DNA from: Haloplasma contractile
Lineage (GTDB): Bacteria > Bacillota_I > Bacilli_A > Haloplasmatales > Haloplasmataceae
DNA length: 64,000 nucleotides
Direction: 5' to 3'
NCBI GenBank assembly: GCA_016841945.1
Contig: JAENYC010000012.1
Span: 1 to 64,000 of the forward strand
This document shows, piece after piece, positions 25,041 through 33,574 of the stretch. Positions within the stretch are counted from its first letter, which is position 1. Every line of letters begins with the position of its first letter. Below the pieces are notes generated by a model that did not search any database, was not told the DNA's origin, and was given only the letters and a program-made list of their open reading frames with translations. Both the position numbers and the translations under genes were made by a program.

Positions 25041-27120
25041 ATTCAATATCTTTTTTATAATCACATTTTTTATTTTCACAAATAATAGATGAACCATTAT
25101 TTGTTAAAATATTACCACATTTAGGACAAGTTTCATCAATTGGTTTATTTACAACAATATTTTTACATTTTGGATAATTGCTGCAGGCATAAAACTTCTT
25201 ACCCTTTAATTTACCTTTTTTTGCAATCCTTTCAACAAAATGACCTTTGTGACATTTAGGACATTCTATATCTAATGAAATAAGATTTCGTTCTTCTTTA
25301 TCCTTTTTTATGTATTTACAATCAGGATAACCACTACATCCAATAAATTCACCATATCTTCCTCTTCTAACTACTAATTGTTTCCCACAATTTGGACAGT
25401 ATTCATCGATATATTTTGGAGGGATTTTCTCCATATTTTCTTTTGCATAATCGACCATTGGTATAAAGAAATCATAAAAAGTCTTTAATTCTTCATGCCA
25501 TATTTTATCACCTTGTGCGATAGAATCAAGATTTTCTTCCATTTCTTTCGTATAGGTGACATTAATAATTTTATTAAAGAATTCTTGTAATTTATCACTT
25601 GTTATGACCCCTTGTTCGGTAGGTTTAAATTTCTTTTCTTCTATAATCACATAATGACGTGCGCGTAAAGTATCCATTGTTTGTGCATATGTAGAGGGTC
25701 TCCCGATGCCTAATTCCTCCATCTCTTTAATTAATTTTGCTTCAGTGTAGCGACTTGGAGGTTGAGTAAAGTGTTGATTGGCATTGATTTCAACTAAACC
25801 AACAACTTCATCTTTTTCTAAATTAGGCAATAAATTATTTTTAGTATTTTCATATTCACTATATACCTTTAAATAACCATCAAATAAAAGCTCTTGACCA
25901 TTTGATTTAAACTGATAATGATTATTATGAATGACAACAGAAGTTTGATTAAGCTGCGCTGGTGCCATTAATGAGGCCAGAGAGCGAAGATAAATTAATT
26001 TATATAATTTAAATAAATCTGGTGTCAAATATTTTTTAATCGATGATGGTGTTCGGTTAATATCAGTAGGACGTATTGCCTCATGAGCATCTTGAGCATT
26101 TTTATTTTTCTTAAATTTAGGATTGTAATTGGCGTATTCTTTTCCATAATTATTTGTTATGTAGGTTTTAACATCCTTAATAAATTCTTCAGAATATCTC
26201 ACTGAATCAGAACGCATATAGGTGATGAGACCAACAGGGTTCCCATTAATATCAATACCTTCATATAATTTTTGAGCCAACATCATCGTTTTTTTCGCAC
26301 TAAAATATAACTTATTAGATGCTTCTTGTTGTAAAGTAGATGTTATAAAAGGTGATTTTGGTTTTTTAGCTTTTTTCTTCTTCAACACACTTAAAACCTG
26401 ATAATCTTTGTTCAACGCTTTTAAAATTTCATCTGCTTCTTCTTGTGAATTAATTTTAATTTTCTTATGATCTTTGGCATATAAGTTCCCATCAAATTGA
26501 ATCTTATCTTTTTCAAATAAAGCATCAATTGTGAAATATTCAATGGATTTAAAATTTTGTATTTCTCTTTCTCTATCCACGATTAATTTCAATGCAACTG
26601 ATTGTACTCGCCCAGCTGATTTAGATTTAATTTTGGCTTGTAATAATTTAGATAATTTAAAACCAATAATTCGATCCAAGATTCTTCTTGATTCTTGAGA
26701 TCTGACTAAATCATAATTAATTTGACGTGGATGTTCAATTGCTTTTACTATCGCGTTTTTAGTAATCTCATTAAATACGACACGATAGACATTTTTTTGG
26801 TCCTCTTTACCTAGATTTAAGACATCAAAAAGATGCCAACTAATGGCTTCACCTTCACGGTCAGGGTCGGTCGCAAGATAAACTTCATCTACATCTTTGA
26901 CCGCTTTTTTTAATTGTGTAATCACTTTCTTTTTCCCAGGTATCATCGTATACTTCGGTTTAAATTGATTTTCTATATCAACACCTAAGCCCCCTGGACC
27001 TGACTTTGCTAAATCACGAATATGCCCTACACTAGAAAGCACCATATAGTCTTTACCTAGATATTTTTCAATTGTATGTGCCTTTGCTGGCGATTCTACA
27101 ATAACTAATTTCTTCCCCAT
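25039..27120 (-). CDS. topA: DNA topoisomerase I
   Basis: Type IA topoisomerase, 693 residues, which relaxes negative supercoils. It starts with the Toprim domain (KKLVIVESPAKAHTIEKYLG; the DxDxxxEG-type motif is DPDREGEAI). The catalytic tyrosine lies in LITYMRSDSVRYS (about residue 304). The C-terminus has three Cys4 zinc ribbons: CPNCGK...CSGYPDC, CPKCHK...CSNYPKC and CPKCGN...CENKKC. It lies downstream of dprA, as in Bacillus, with CTAGGTGAAGTAA before ATG. Confidence 0.97.
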   Translation of the reverse strand: MGKKLVIVESPAKAHTIEKYLGKDYMVLSSVGHIRDLAKSGPGGLGVDIENQFKPKYTMIPGKKKVITQLKKAVKDVDEVYLATDPDREGEAISWHLFDVLNLGKEDQKNVYRVVFNEITKNAIVKAIEHPRQINYDLVRSQESRRILDRIIGFKLSKLLQAKIKSKSAGRVQSVALKLIVDREREIQNFKSIEYFTIDALFEKDKIQFDGNLYAKDHKKIKINSQEEADEILKALNKDYQVLSVLKKKKAKKPKSPFITSTLQQEASNKLYFSAKKTMMLAQKLYEGIDINGNPVGLITYMRSDSVRYSEEFIKDVKTYITNNYGKEYANYNPKFKKNKNAQDAHEAIRPTDINRTPSSIKKYLTPDLFKLYKLIYLRSLASLMAPAQLNQTSVVIHNNHYQFKSNGQELLFDGYLKVYSEYENTKNNLLPNLEKDEVVGLVEINANQHFTQPPSRYTEAKLIKEMEELGIGRPSTYAQTMDTLRARHYVIIEEKKFKPTEQGVITSDKLQEFFNKIINVTYTKEMEENLDSIAQGDKIWHEELKTFYDFFIPMVDYAKENMEKIPPKYIDEYCPNCGKQLVVRRGRYGEFIGCSGYPDCKYIKKDKEERNLISLDIECPKCHKGHFVERIAKKGKLKGKKFYACSNYPKCKNIVVNKPIDETCPKCGNILTNNGSSIICENKKCDYKKDIE

Positions 27121-27192
27121 TTACTTCACCTAGTATTCTATTTTTTTTTACATTATTATATTATGATAGAAAATATTAAAATTTGCAAGTAA

Positions 27193-28032
27193 TTAATACT
27201 TAATATTTTCCAAAATATCAAAAATGTTGGTGACAAGATTTGCACCTTGCTTAATTAAGTGATTAGTACCAACACTATTCTCTTCAAAAATACCATTTGG
27301 AATAACAAATATGTCTTTTCCTTGATCTAATGCATAATCACAAGTGATTAAGGTCCCACTTCTTTCTTTTGCTTCAATAACTAATATGCCATTTGATAAC
27401 CCACTGACAATACGATTCCGAAAAGGAAAATGGGTTTTAGTTGCTCTCTCATATGGTGGATATTCACTTATCAATAAATGATTTTTCCCAATATCCCGAG
27501 CTAAATTTTCATGCTGTTTAGGATAAACAGATTTAATGCCTGAACCTAAAACCGCTATGGTTTTTCCATTTGCCTCAATACAATTTCTATGAGCAATACT
27601 ATCTATTCCATAGGCTAATCCACTTATTATTGTAAAGTGATGATGAACAAGTTCGGGAACCATTAATTTAGTTACCCTCTCTCCATAAGGAGAATAATCT
27701 CTACAGCCAATAACAGCCAACATTTTAGAGTTAACAAGTGCATAATCTCCTTGATAAAACAATACTAAGGGTGGCATATAGATGTGACCAAGTTTTTGAG
27801 GATAATGTGGATCAACAATGGTTACATATTCAATATTATGATTGATGAGCTCTTTTTTTATACGTTCACAATCTAATTTTTGATATGTGATATAATTATT
27901 CTTTAGTACTTGTTTTAATATGGAATGGTCAATCTTTTTACTTAAATATAGCTTTTTTATTATTCTGTAAATTTCATGTATTTCTAAACCTAAATAATGA
28001 AGTTTGAGTAGTATGTTTCTCACATCACTCAT
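27193..28032 (-). CDS. dprA: DNA processing protein DprA/Smf
   Basis: DprA, 279 residues. It binds incoming single-stranded DNA and loads RecA during transformation. The Rossmann-like core is clear: LAVIGCRDYSPYGER, IISGLAYGIDSIAHR, TIAVLGSGIKSVYPKQH, RNRIVSGLSNGILVIEA, SGTLITCDYALDQGK and VGTNHLIKQGA. An N-terminal helical extension occupies about residues 1-75; there is no C-terminal winged helix. Its presence does not by itself show natural competence. It lies between rnhB and topA. Confidence 0.95.
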   Translation of the reverse strand: MSDVRNILLKLHYLGLEIHEIYRIIKKLYLSKKIDHSILKQVLKNNYITYQKLDCERIKKELINHNIEYVTIVDPHYPQKLGHIYMPPLVLFYQGDYALVNSKMLAVIGCRDYSPYGERVTKLMVPELVHHHFTIISGLAYGIDSIAHRNCIEANGKTIAVLGSGIKSVYPKQHENLARDIGKNHLLISEYPPYERATKTHFPFRNRIVSGLSNGILVIEAKERSGTLITCDYALDQGKDIFVIPNGIFEENSVGTNHLIKQGANLVTNIFDILENIKY

Positions 28033-28061
28033 ATTTTATCACCTCATTATTTATATACGTT

Positions 28062-28796
28062 TTATCCTTTGTAATTAAATATTGTTCTTTCTTTTTTTAT
28101 GATTGTTTTAACGGGTTCAAATGACTTTCTATGAACAGGTGTTACACCATATTGTTTAATAGCATTAAGATGTGCTTTTGTGCCATAACCTTTATTATTT
28201 CTAAATTCATATAACGGATATGCTTTATCTAACTTTTCCATATAACGGTCTCTTGTTACTTTCGCAATCACACTAGCTGCCGCAATGGTAATGCTCTTTT
28301 GGTCACCTTTAATAATATTAGTCTGGTCAATATCAATATCTAATTTCATCGCATCAATTAATAAATGTTTCGGTCTAATCGATAAGTTTAAAATAGATTT
28401 CTTCATTGCCATTTTAGTACTGTTGTATATATTATGTTGATCAATTTCCTCTACACCAACGGTACCAATTCCAAAACTAATTGCCTCTTGAATAATAATT
28501 TCATAATATTCATCTCTTTTTTTAGCTGATAGTTTTTTTGAATCATTTAATCCTGGTAGATAAAAGTGTTCTGGTAATATAACACATGCAGCAACTACAG
28601 GACCAGCTAAAGGTCCACGACCTGCCTCATCAATACCTGCTATATGTTTTACTTTCCGATTGATTAAATCATTCTCAAAAGCATACATTTCTAAGTATTT
28701 ACTATAAGAAAGGTATTCCTTATCATTTTTTAAATCGTTTTTATTTTCAATTATTTCTTCTATCAACTCATTTAAAAGTACCCTATTATCATGCAT
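28062..28796 (-). CDS. rnhB: Ribonuclease HII
   Basis: RNase HII, which removes ribonucleotides misincorporated into DNA and RNA of RNA:DNA hybrids. I take ATG 28796 (244 residues), 8 nt after the GG of AAATGGTGAGACT; an upstream ATG at 28820 lacks a site. The catalytic carboxylates are in GIDEAGRGPLAGPVVAA (Asp, Glu near residues 58-59) and later LLIDAMKLDID and KVTRDRYM. It heads the rnhB-dprA-topA run. Confidence 0.95.
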   Translation of the reverse strand: MHDNRVLLNELIEEIIENKNDLKNDKEYLSYSKYLEMYAFENDLINRKVKHIAGIDEAGRGPLAGPVVAACVILPEHFYLPGLNDSKKLSAKKRDEYYEIIIQEAISFGIGTVGVEEIDQHNIYNSTKMAMKKSILNLSIRPKHLLIDAMKLDIDIDQTNIIKGDQKSITIAAASVIAKVTRDRYMEKLDKAYPLYEFRNNKGYGTKAHLNAIKQYGVTPVHRKSFEPVKTIIKKERTIFNYKG

Positions 28797-28873
28797 AGTC
28801 TCACCATTTCCATAAAACATATTTAAAATTATATCACATTGATTGAAACGTGTAAATTAAAAAATATATTCTT

Positions 28874-28904
28874 TATGATAGTTTAAATCAATTTATCATA
28901 TAAT
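28874..28904 (+). promoter_or_regulatory. Possible operator and -10 box of the PadR gene
   Basis: TATGATA (28874-28880) and TATCATA (28894-28900) form an interrupted dyad that runs into TATAAT (28899-28904), about 17 bp before the ATG. PadR proteins often repress their own promoter, so this is a candidate operator. Confidence 0.4.
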
Positions 28905-28920
28905 ATATAGGGTGATTTAT

Positions 28921-29232
28921 ATGAATTTAGAGTTTAAAAAGAGTTTATTAGAAATGGTCATACTACTCATTGTATCTAATAAAAAAATATCTGGTTATCA
29001 ATTAACACAAAATATTTATGATATATTATCGCTTAAAGAAGGCATTTCATATCCTGTTATTAGAAAACTAACGAACGAAAAATTATTGCAGGTATATGAA
29101 GAAAAAGATGAAAAAAGGTACTATTTTATAACGGAAGATGGTATAATTGTATTAAAGAAGTTAATTAATCAATATATGTTTATCACAAATGAAATTAAAC
29201 AATTAATGAAAGGATTTGAAATGAATGAATAA
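28921..29232 (+). CDS. PadR-family transcriptional regulator
   Basis: 103 residues from ATG 28921 (GGGTGATTTAT upstream; the GTG within that site is not the start). Winged-helix PadR protein: helices LEMVILLIVSNKKISGYQLTQ, trimmed to the family core LLIVSNKKISGYQLT, then SYPVIRKLTNEKLL and the wing EEKDEKRYYFITEDG. It overlaps the next gene by 8 bp. PadR followed by a HAAS (DUF1700) protein is a common Bacillota pair controlling membrane or stress functions. Confidence 0.85.
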   Translation: MNLEFKKSLLEMVILLIVSNKKISGYQLTQNIYDILSLKEGISYPVIRKLTNEKLLQVYEEKDEKRYYFITEDGIIVLKKLINQYMFITNEIKQLMKGFEMNE

Positions 29233-29671
29233 AGAAAAGTACATTATTGAATTACGTAAAAGATTATCTCTTCTAAGTTCTGATGAAGTAGATGATATTA
29301 TCAGTGAGTATTTAGATTATATTAAACAAAAACAAAATGAAGGGACATCAGAAGCTGTTGCTTTAGAACAACTCGGAAATGTCAATGAACTCGCAAAGAA
29401 AATCTTAAAAAGTTATAAAATATCTGATACCTATATTAAACTATTTGTAGGAAAAGAAAAGGTTATTGATGAATTTAATGACTTTGTTAGAAAATTCGCT
29501 GATGCATCTACTACTTTAATTTCAAAAATTGAATCATCTATTTCAGACATCGCAAATACTGTTTATAAAGAAACTAAAAAATTCAGTGAAGAAAAAATCA
29601 GTGAAGTTAAAAAAAGATTTAACAATAAAGAAAAAACTGATGATACTGATACTAAATTCGAAGAGGTATAA
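29225..29671 (+). CDS. HAAS-domain (DUF1700) protein
   Basis: 148 residues. The N-terminal half (about 1-70) is the HAAS/DUF1700 signature: LRKRLSLLSSDEVDDIISEY then SEAVALEQLGNVNELAKKIL. The C-terminal half is a long amphipathic helical region rich in Lys, Glu and Ser, ending in an acidic tail. Unlike most HAAS proteins it has no membrane helices. It overlaps the PadR gene by 8 bp, indicating translational coupling. Partners such as a DUF4097 adhesin-like protein are absent here. Confidence 0.75.
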   Translation: MNKEKYIIELRKRLSLLSSDEVDDIISEYLDYIKQKQNEGTSEAVALEQLGNVNELAKKILKSYKISDTYIKLFVGKEKVIDEFNDFVRKFADASTTLISKIESSISDIANTVYKETKKFSEEKISEVKKRFNNKEKTDDTDTKFEEV

Positions 29672-29692
29672 AAGGATTTTTATCCTTTTTTC
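29670..29692 (+). terminator. Terminator of the PadR-HAAS operon
   Basis: AAAAGGAT-TTTT-ATCCTTTTTTC directly after the stop codon. Confidence 0.75.
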
Positions 29693-29710
29693 TATTTATA
29701 GGTGATAATG

Positions 29711-30107
29711 ATGAAATATTGTCCAGAATGTGGGAAACAATTAAAGGGAGAAGAGATTAATACTTGTCAATGTGGTTACACTGATTTTAATAACTGAATT
29801 TTTATCTCTTGTAATGTTTGAGTTTAAACGAAACTCTAGAAGAAGCAGCTAAGCGAGAGTTTTATGAAGAAACCGGTTATATCATTGATGAGCCAAAATT
29901 ATATAAAGCTTATACACGTGATGATTTAAGACTCGTTTGGTTAGGCTTTACTGCTAATATCATTAGTGGTAGTTTTAAAGAAATGATGAAACGAGTGAAG
30001 TAATATTCTGTTCAAAAAACAAATTACCAAACTACAATGAATTTCGTGGGAGTATTACAAAACAATTCTTTAATGATATGATCAATCACAAAAAAAATGA
30101 TAGATAA
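29711..30107 (+). pseudogene. Decayed Nudix hydrolase with N-terminal zinc ribbon
   Basis: A ribosome site (AGGTGAT) and ATG open MKYCPECGKQLKGEEINTC, a zinc ribbon ending QCGYTDFNN and a stop at 29797. About 25 bp on, the Nudix box appears in another frame: NETLEEAAKREFYEETGY, but without the preceding Gly-containing strand, so a block is deleted. This frame stops at 30003 after SFKEMMKRVK. Shifting by one base at about 29983 restores NDETSEVIFCSKNKLPNYNEF and continues to TAA 30107. At least one deletion and one frameshift are therefore visible. The ancestor was a zinc-ribbon Nudix pyrophosphatase. Confidence 0.75.
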
Positions 30108-30119
30108 TCTATCATTTTT
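30093..30119. terminator. Bidirectional terminator between the Nudix remnant and rbgA
   Basis: AAAAATGATAGAT-A-ATCTATCATTTTT is a perfect palindrome with A and T tails on both sides, overlapping the ends of both convergent genes. Confidence 0.8.
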
Positions 30120-30966
30120 CTATGTCTTTAGGTAATTCAAAGGTTAAACGTCCTAATTTTACATTTCTTATTTCATACAAGATAATATCAATCACTTTAT
30201 CATAATTAATTTTATTCCCGGGTAATAAGCATCCTCTTTTACGTCCAATTTCGTCCATTAATTCTATATGATTATCACTTAATTGTTCTAAATCAAATCG
30301 CTCTTTTAACTGATTTGGATAATGCTTTTTTAAATATTCTAATGCATAAATTACTACATCATCAAGGGGTAGTATTTTATCTTTAATGGCACCTGTCACT
30401 GCTAGTTTTAATCCAACTTGTTGCACTTCAAATTTTGGCCATAAAACACCTGGTGTATCAAGTAACATCATTTCTTCTTTAATATTAATCCACTGTAGAT
30501 TCTTCGTCACACCAGGTTTATTTCCAACCTGAGTGACTTTTTTCTTAGCTAAGGTATTAATTAAGGTTGATTTCCCTACATTAGGAATACCAATTATCAT
30601 GGCTTTTATGGGACGTTCTTTTAAACCTTTTTCTTTCTCTTTTGTTAGTTTGTCCTTTAATATTTTTTTTGCTGTAGGAATAATTTTATTAATTTGATAC
30701 CTTGTAATAGAATCAATCGCAAGTGCTACAATCCCTTTTTCTTTATAATATTTAATCCAATCATGGGTTTTCTTATCATCCGCCATTTTCGCTTTATTAA
30801 GTAAGATTAAACGGGGCTTCCTATTTATAATCGTTTCAATTTTAGGGTTTTTTGAAGAATAAGGAACTCTTGCATCTCGAAGTTCTAATACGATATCAAC
30901 ATATTTTAATGATTCTTCTACTTGTCTTAATGCTTTAGACATATGTCCTGGGTACCATTGTATCAT
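30112..30966 (-). CDS. rbgA: Ribosome biogenesis GTPase RbgA (YlqF)
   Basis: Circularly permuted GTPase, 284 residues from ATG 30966 (TAGGTGATAGTG upstream; the GTG at 30975 is inside the site). It promotes late assembly of the 50S subunit (uL16 incorporation). The start IQWYPGHMSKAL is the family signature. Permuted motifs: G4 LLNKAKMAD, G1 GIPNVGKST, G3 LLDTPGVLWPKF. The C-terminal ANTAR-like RNA-binding domain follows. It lies between lepB and rnhB as in Bacillus; here a plus-strand cluster interrupts the interval to rnhB. Confidence 0.96.
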   Translation of the reverse strand: MIQWYPGHMSKALRQVEESLKYVDIVLELRDARVPYSSKNPKIETIINRKPRLILLNKAKMADDKKTHDWIKYYKEKGIVALAIDSITRYQINKIIPTAKKILKDKLTKEKEKGLKERPIKAMIIGIPNVGKSTLINTLAKKKVTQVGNKPGVTKNLQWINIKEEMMLLDTPGVLWPKFEVQQVGLKLAVTGAIKDKILPLDDVVIYALEYLKKHYPNQLKERFDLEQLSDNHIELMDEIGRKRGCLLPGNKINYDKVIDIILYEIRNVKLGRLTFELPKDIEK

Positions 30967-30975
30967 CACTATCAC

Positions 30976-31659
30976 CTAATCAAATGTCTTTCCAAAACGA
31001 TTAAAGGGATAAAAAACAAAGATAGCTTTTCCAATCACTCTATCCTCAGATACTAAACCAATCATCCGACTATCGGTACTGTTATTACGATTATCTCCTA
31101 ATACTAAATAATATCCATCGGGAATTTTAATTTCACCATCTATATTACAATCTGTATCTGAAAGATTACAGATTGATTCTAAAGTAAAATCTGTTTTGTC
31201 ACCATATGCATTTTCTACTCCTGTATAAAATGGATCTGAATCTAAATAAGGTTCTTCAACCAGTTCATCATTTATATATAACTTATAATCCACCATATGA
31301 ATCGTATCACCGGGTAAACCAATTATTCTTTTAATATATGGTTCTTTACTATGAGATACATCAAACACCACCACATCAAATCGTTCGATTTTACCTAAAC
31401 GCGATAAAATAATTCGATCCTTATTATAAATGGTCGTCATCATAGATGGTCCTACTACCGTAACAGGTGTAAAGATAAAACGGTGAATAATTTGAGCTAA
31501 TCCAAAAGCTATCGCAATTAATATAATGTAATTTAATATTTCCTTAAAAAAGTTATCTTTTTTTTCTTTTTTATTATTTAAATGACTATCATCTAATTTC
31601 ACTTCTGCTTTTTCAGTCGTGTCAATAATTTTAATTCCTTCTTGTTCATGACCTTCCAT
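30976..31659 (-). CDS. lepB: Type I signal peptidase
   Basis: Signal peptidase I, 227 residues, with one N-terminal membrane helix (about 41-60) after a charged cytoplasmic segment. The catalytic serine is Ser72 in VVGPSMMTT, and the general base is Lys110 in YIKRIIGLPGDTI; the closing block is YYLVLGDNRNNSTDSR. It cleaves signal peptides on the outer face of the membrane. It lies between rplS and rbgA. An extended -10 (TGATATAAT, about 31712-31720 on the minus strand) lies upstream. Confidence 0.95.
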   Translation of the reverse strand: MEGHEQEGIKIIDTTEKAEVKLDDSHLNNKKEKKDNFFKEILNYIILIAIAFGLAQIIHRFIFTPVTVVGPSMMTTIYNKDRIILSRLGKIERFDVVVFDVSHSKEPYIKRIIGLPGDTIHMVDYKLYINDELVEEPYLDSDPFYTGVENAYGDKTDFTLESICNLSDTDCNIDGEIKIPDGYYLVLGDNRNNSTDSRMIGLVSEDRVIGKAIFVFYPFNRFGKTFD

Positions 31660-31751
31660 CTAATATCATCTCTTTCTTTATCTATCTATATTATGCGAAT
31701 TATACCTTCCTATTATATCATAAAATGGATATAAATGGGTAAAATCATGAA

Positions 31752-31780
31752 AAAAGAACTTGTTACCCACAAGTTCTTTT
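31752..31780 (-). terminator. rplS terminator
   Basis: AAAAGAACTTGT and ACAAGTTCTTTT form a 12-bp stem around TACCC, with TTTTTTC on the minus strand, 7 bp after the stop. Confidence 0.85.
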
Positions 31781-31786
31781 CATCAA

Positions 31787-32134
31787 CTATCTTAGTTCCT
31801 TAATACGAGCAGCTTTTGCTGATAAATGACGAATGTAGTATAATTTTGCTCGACGAACTTTCCCTCTACGTATGACTTCAATTTTTTCAATAAATGGTGA
31901 ATGTATCGGAAAAGAACGTTCTACACCCACTCCATAAGAGACTTTACGTACAGTGAACATTTCACTTACGCCTCCACCTTGGCGAGAAATTACTAATCCT
32001 TCGAAAACCTGAATACGCTCACGTTCACCCTCTTTAATTCTTAGGTAAACCTTGACGTTATCTCCAGGACGAAACTTAGGAATATCGTCTTTCATGTATT
32101 CCTTTGTAATTTCATGTAATAGTTGTTGGCTCAT
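31787..32134 (-). CDS. rplS: 50S ribosomal protein L19
   Basis: L19 (bL19), 115 residues from ATG 32134, the same length as in B. subtilis; AAGGAG lies 8 nt upstream and the in-frame GTG at 32143 is part of the leader. It lies at the 30S-50S interface. Family blocks: [48 protein letters not shown] and [12 protein letters not shown]. It has its own promoter and leader, separate from trmD. Confidence 0.97.
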   Translation of the reverse strand: MSQQLLHEITKEYMKDDIPKFRPGDNVKVYLRIKEGERERIQVFEGLVISRQGGGVSEMFTVRKVSYGVGVERSFPIHSPFIEKIEVIRRGKVRRAKLYYIRHLSAKAARIKELR

Positions 32135-32205
32135 TTCTAACACTCCTTATCTATCCAATGTTCTTAAGAATAGATAATCTCAGCGGAACACGGTTGTTTA
32201 TTACG
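32135..32205 (-). promoter_or_regulatory. Candidate L19 (rplS) leader
   Basis: The 70-nt transcript leader contains GTGTTCCGCTGAGATT, which resembles the conserved part of the Firmicute L19 leader RNA, and a potential stem TTATCTAT / ATAGATAA near the ribosome site. L19 probably represses its own synthesis through it. Confidence 0.5.
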
Positions 32206-32211
32206 CAAAAT

Positions 32212-32240
32212 ATCATATCACATTTTTTATGTAGATTCAA
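32212..32240 (-). promoter_or_regulatory. Sigma-A promoter of rplS
   Basis: TTGAAT, 17 bp, TATGAT on the minus strand with TG one base before the -10. It abuts the trmD stop codon. Confidence 0.75.
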
Positions 32241-32987
32241 CTATTTTTTATTATTTTGCTTCTCTTCATCTATAATTTCTTGTAATAATTTCTTTTCTTT
32301 ATCAGTTAATGAATAATTCTTTAATAAATCCGGTCTTTTTAAATAAGTATTTCTTAAAGATTCTTTCATACGATATCGATTAATTAATTTATGGTTACCT
32401 GATAGTAAAACATCTGGTACTTTCATCCCTTGAAACTCAGCGGGTCTAGTATAATGGGGATGCTCTAAGATTCGAGTTGAAAAAGAATCATTTTGATGAG
32501 ATGATTCATTTATTACCTCTGGCAATAATCTTATAATCGCATCTACAAGAATTAAAGCAGGTAATTCGCCACCCGTTAACACATAATCTCCAATTGAGAT
32601 CTCTTCATCTACAAGATGCTCTCTTACCCTATCATCAATTCCTTCGTAATGTCCGCAAATAATAATAAGATGCTCCTCTTGGCTTAACTCCTCAGCCTTC
32701 ATTTGATTAAATGGTTGTCCTTGTGGAGTTGTTAAGATTACTTTTGTTGTTTTTTTCTTATCTATACTTTGTAGTGCATCATATATTGGTTGGATGCCAA
32801 TCAACATACCACTTCCCCCACCAAAGGGATAATCATCTACTTTATTGTGTTTATTATTTGAAAAATCTCTAAAATTAATGACATGAATTTCAATTTTATT
32901 CTCTTTTATTGCTTTTCCTATGATTGATTCCTTTATAATCGGTTCTATCATCTCTGGAAATAAGGTTAATATATCAATCCTCATCAT
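32241..32987 (-). CDS. trmD: tRNA (guanine-37-N1)-methyltransferase
   Basis: TrmD, 248 residues, methylates G37 in tRNAs reading CNN codons and prevents frameshifting. The trefoil-knot core is complete: GGGSGMLIGIQPIYD, ILTTPQGQPFNQ, LIIICGHYEGIDDRV and EISIGDYVLTGGELPAL, then the C-terminal tRNA-binding domain with RILEHPHYTRPAEFQG. Two consecutive ATGs (32987 and 32984) are possible starts. It overlaps the end of rimM by 14 bp, so the two are coupled. Confidence 0.97.
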   Translation of the reverse strand: MMRIDILTLFPEMIEPIIKESIIGKAIKENKIEIHVINFRDFSNNKHNKVDDYPFGGGSGMLIGIQPIYDALQSIDKKKTTKVILTTPQGQPFNQMKAEELSQEEHLIIICGHYEGIDDRVREHLVDEEISIGDYVLTGGELPALILVDAIIRLLPEVINESSHQNDSFSTRILEHPHYTRPAEFQGMKVPDVLLSGNHKLINRYRMKESLRNTYLKRPDLLKNYSLTDKEKKLLQEIIDEEKQNNKK

Positions 32988-33492
32988 GTAACAGACCTTC
33001 TATAACTTTGATTTGTATCTTTTTATTATTTGTATTTACATCCAGTATAAATTCATCTACAAAAGGAATCATCAAATCTTTTTCACTATCATTTTTTATA
33101 ATCAATATATCACTCGCTCCATAATTTACGACATCCTTAACTATTCCTATCCTTTTTTCATCATGGTATACAACACAGTTAAATAATTCATGATAGTAAT
33201 ATTCATTCTCTTCAAGGGGCGTTAAATCATCTTCTTTTACATAGATTTTACATTTTGTAAAAGGAAGAACATCATTAATATTTTGATAACCCTGAAAACT
33301 AACCAAATCGCATGATTTATGAACACGATATGATTTTACCTTCACTGGATACATTTTGTTATCTTTTTTTATATACAAAGTATTTCCTAATTTGTAACGC
33401 TCTTCCTTAAAATCAGTAATGGAATATATCTTTACTTCTCCTTTTAAAGCATGTGTCGAGACTATCGTACCTATTTCATAGTATTCTTCCAT
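32974..33492 (-). CDS. rimM: 16S rRNA processing protein RimM
   Basis: RimM, 172 residues, binds S19 and helps the 30S head mature. The N-terminal RimM domain starts YEIGTIVSTHALKGEVKIYS (about 4-23); the C-terminal PRC-barrel contains EYYYHELFNCVVY and IGIVKDVVNYGASDILII. It overlaps trmD. Its start diverges from the AI-2E-type permease gene. Confidence 0.95.
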   Translation of the reverse strand: MEEYYEIGTIVSTHALKGEVKIYSITDFKEERYKLGNTLYIKKDNKMYPVKVKSYRVHKSCDLVSFQGYQNINDVLPFTKCKIYVKEDDLTPLEENEYYYHELFNCVVYHDEKRIGIVKDVVNYGASDILIIKNDSEKDLMIPFVDEFILDVNTNNKKIQIKVIEGLLHDED

Positions 33493-33574
33493 AACAAACT
33501 CCTTATAAAAATAATTTTTATATTAAACTTTACCTTCTTTATGATATAATGTATTTAGAGTAGGTGAAAAATAT

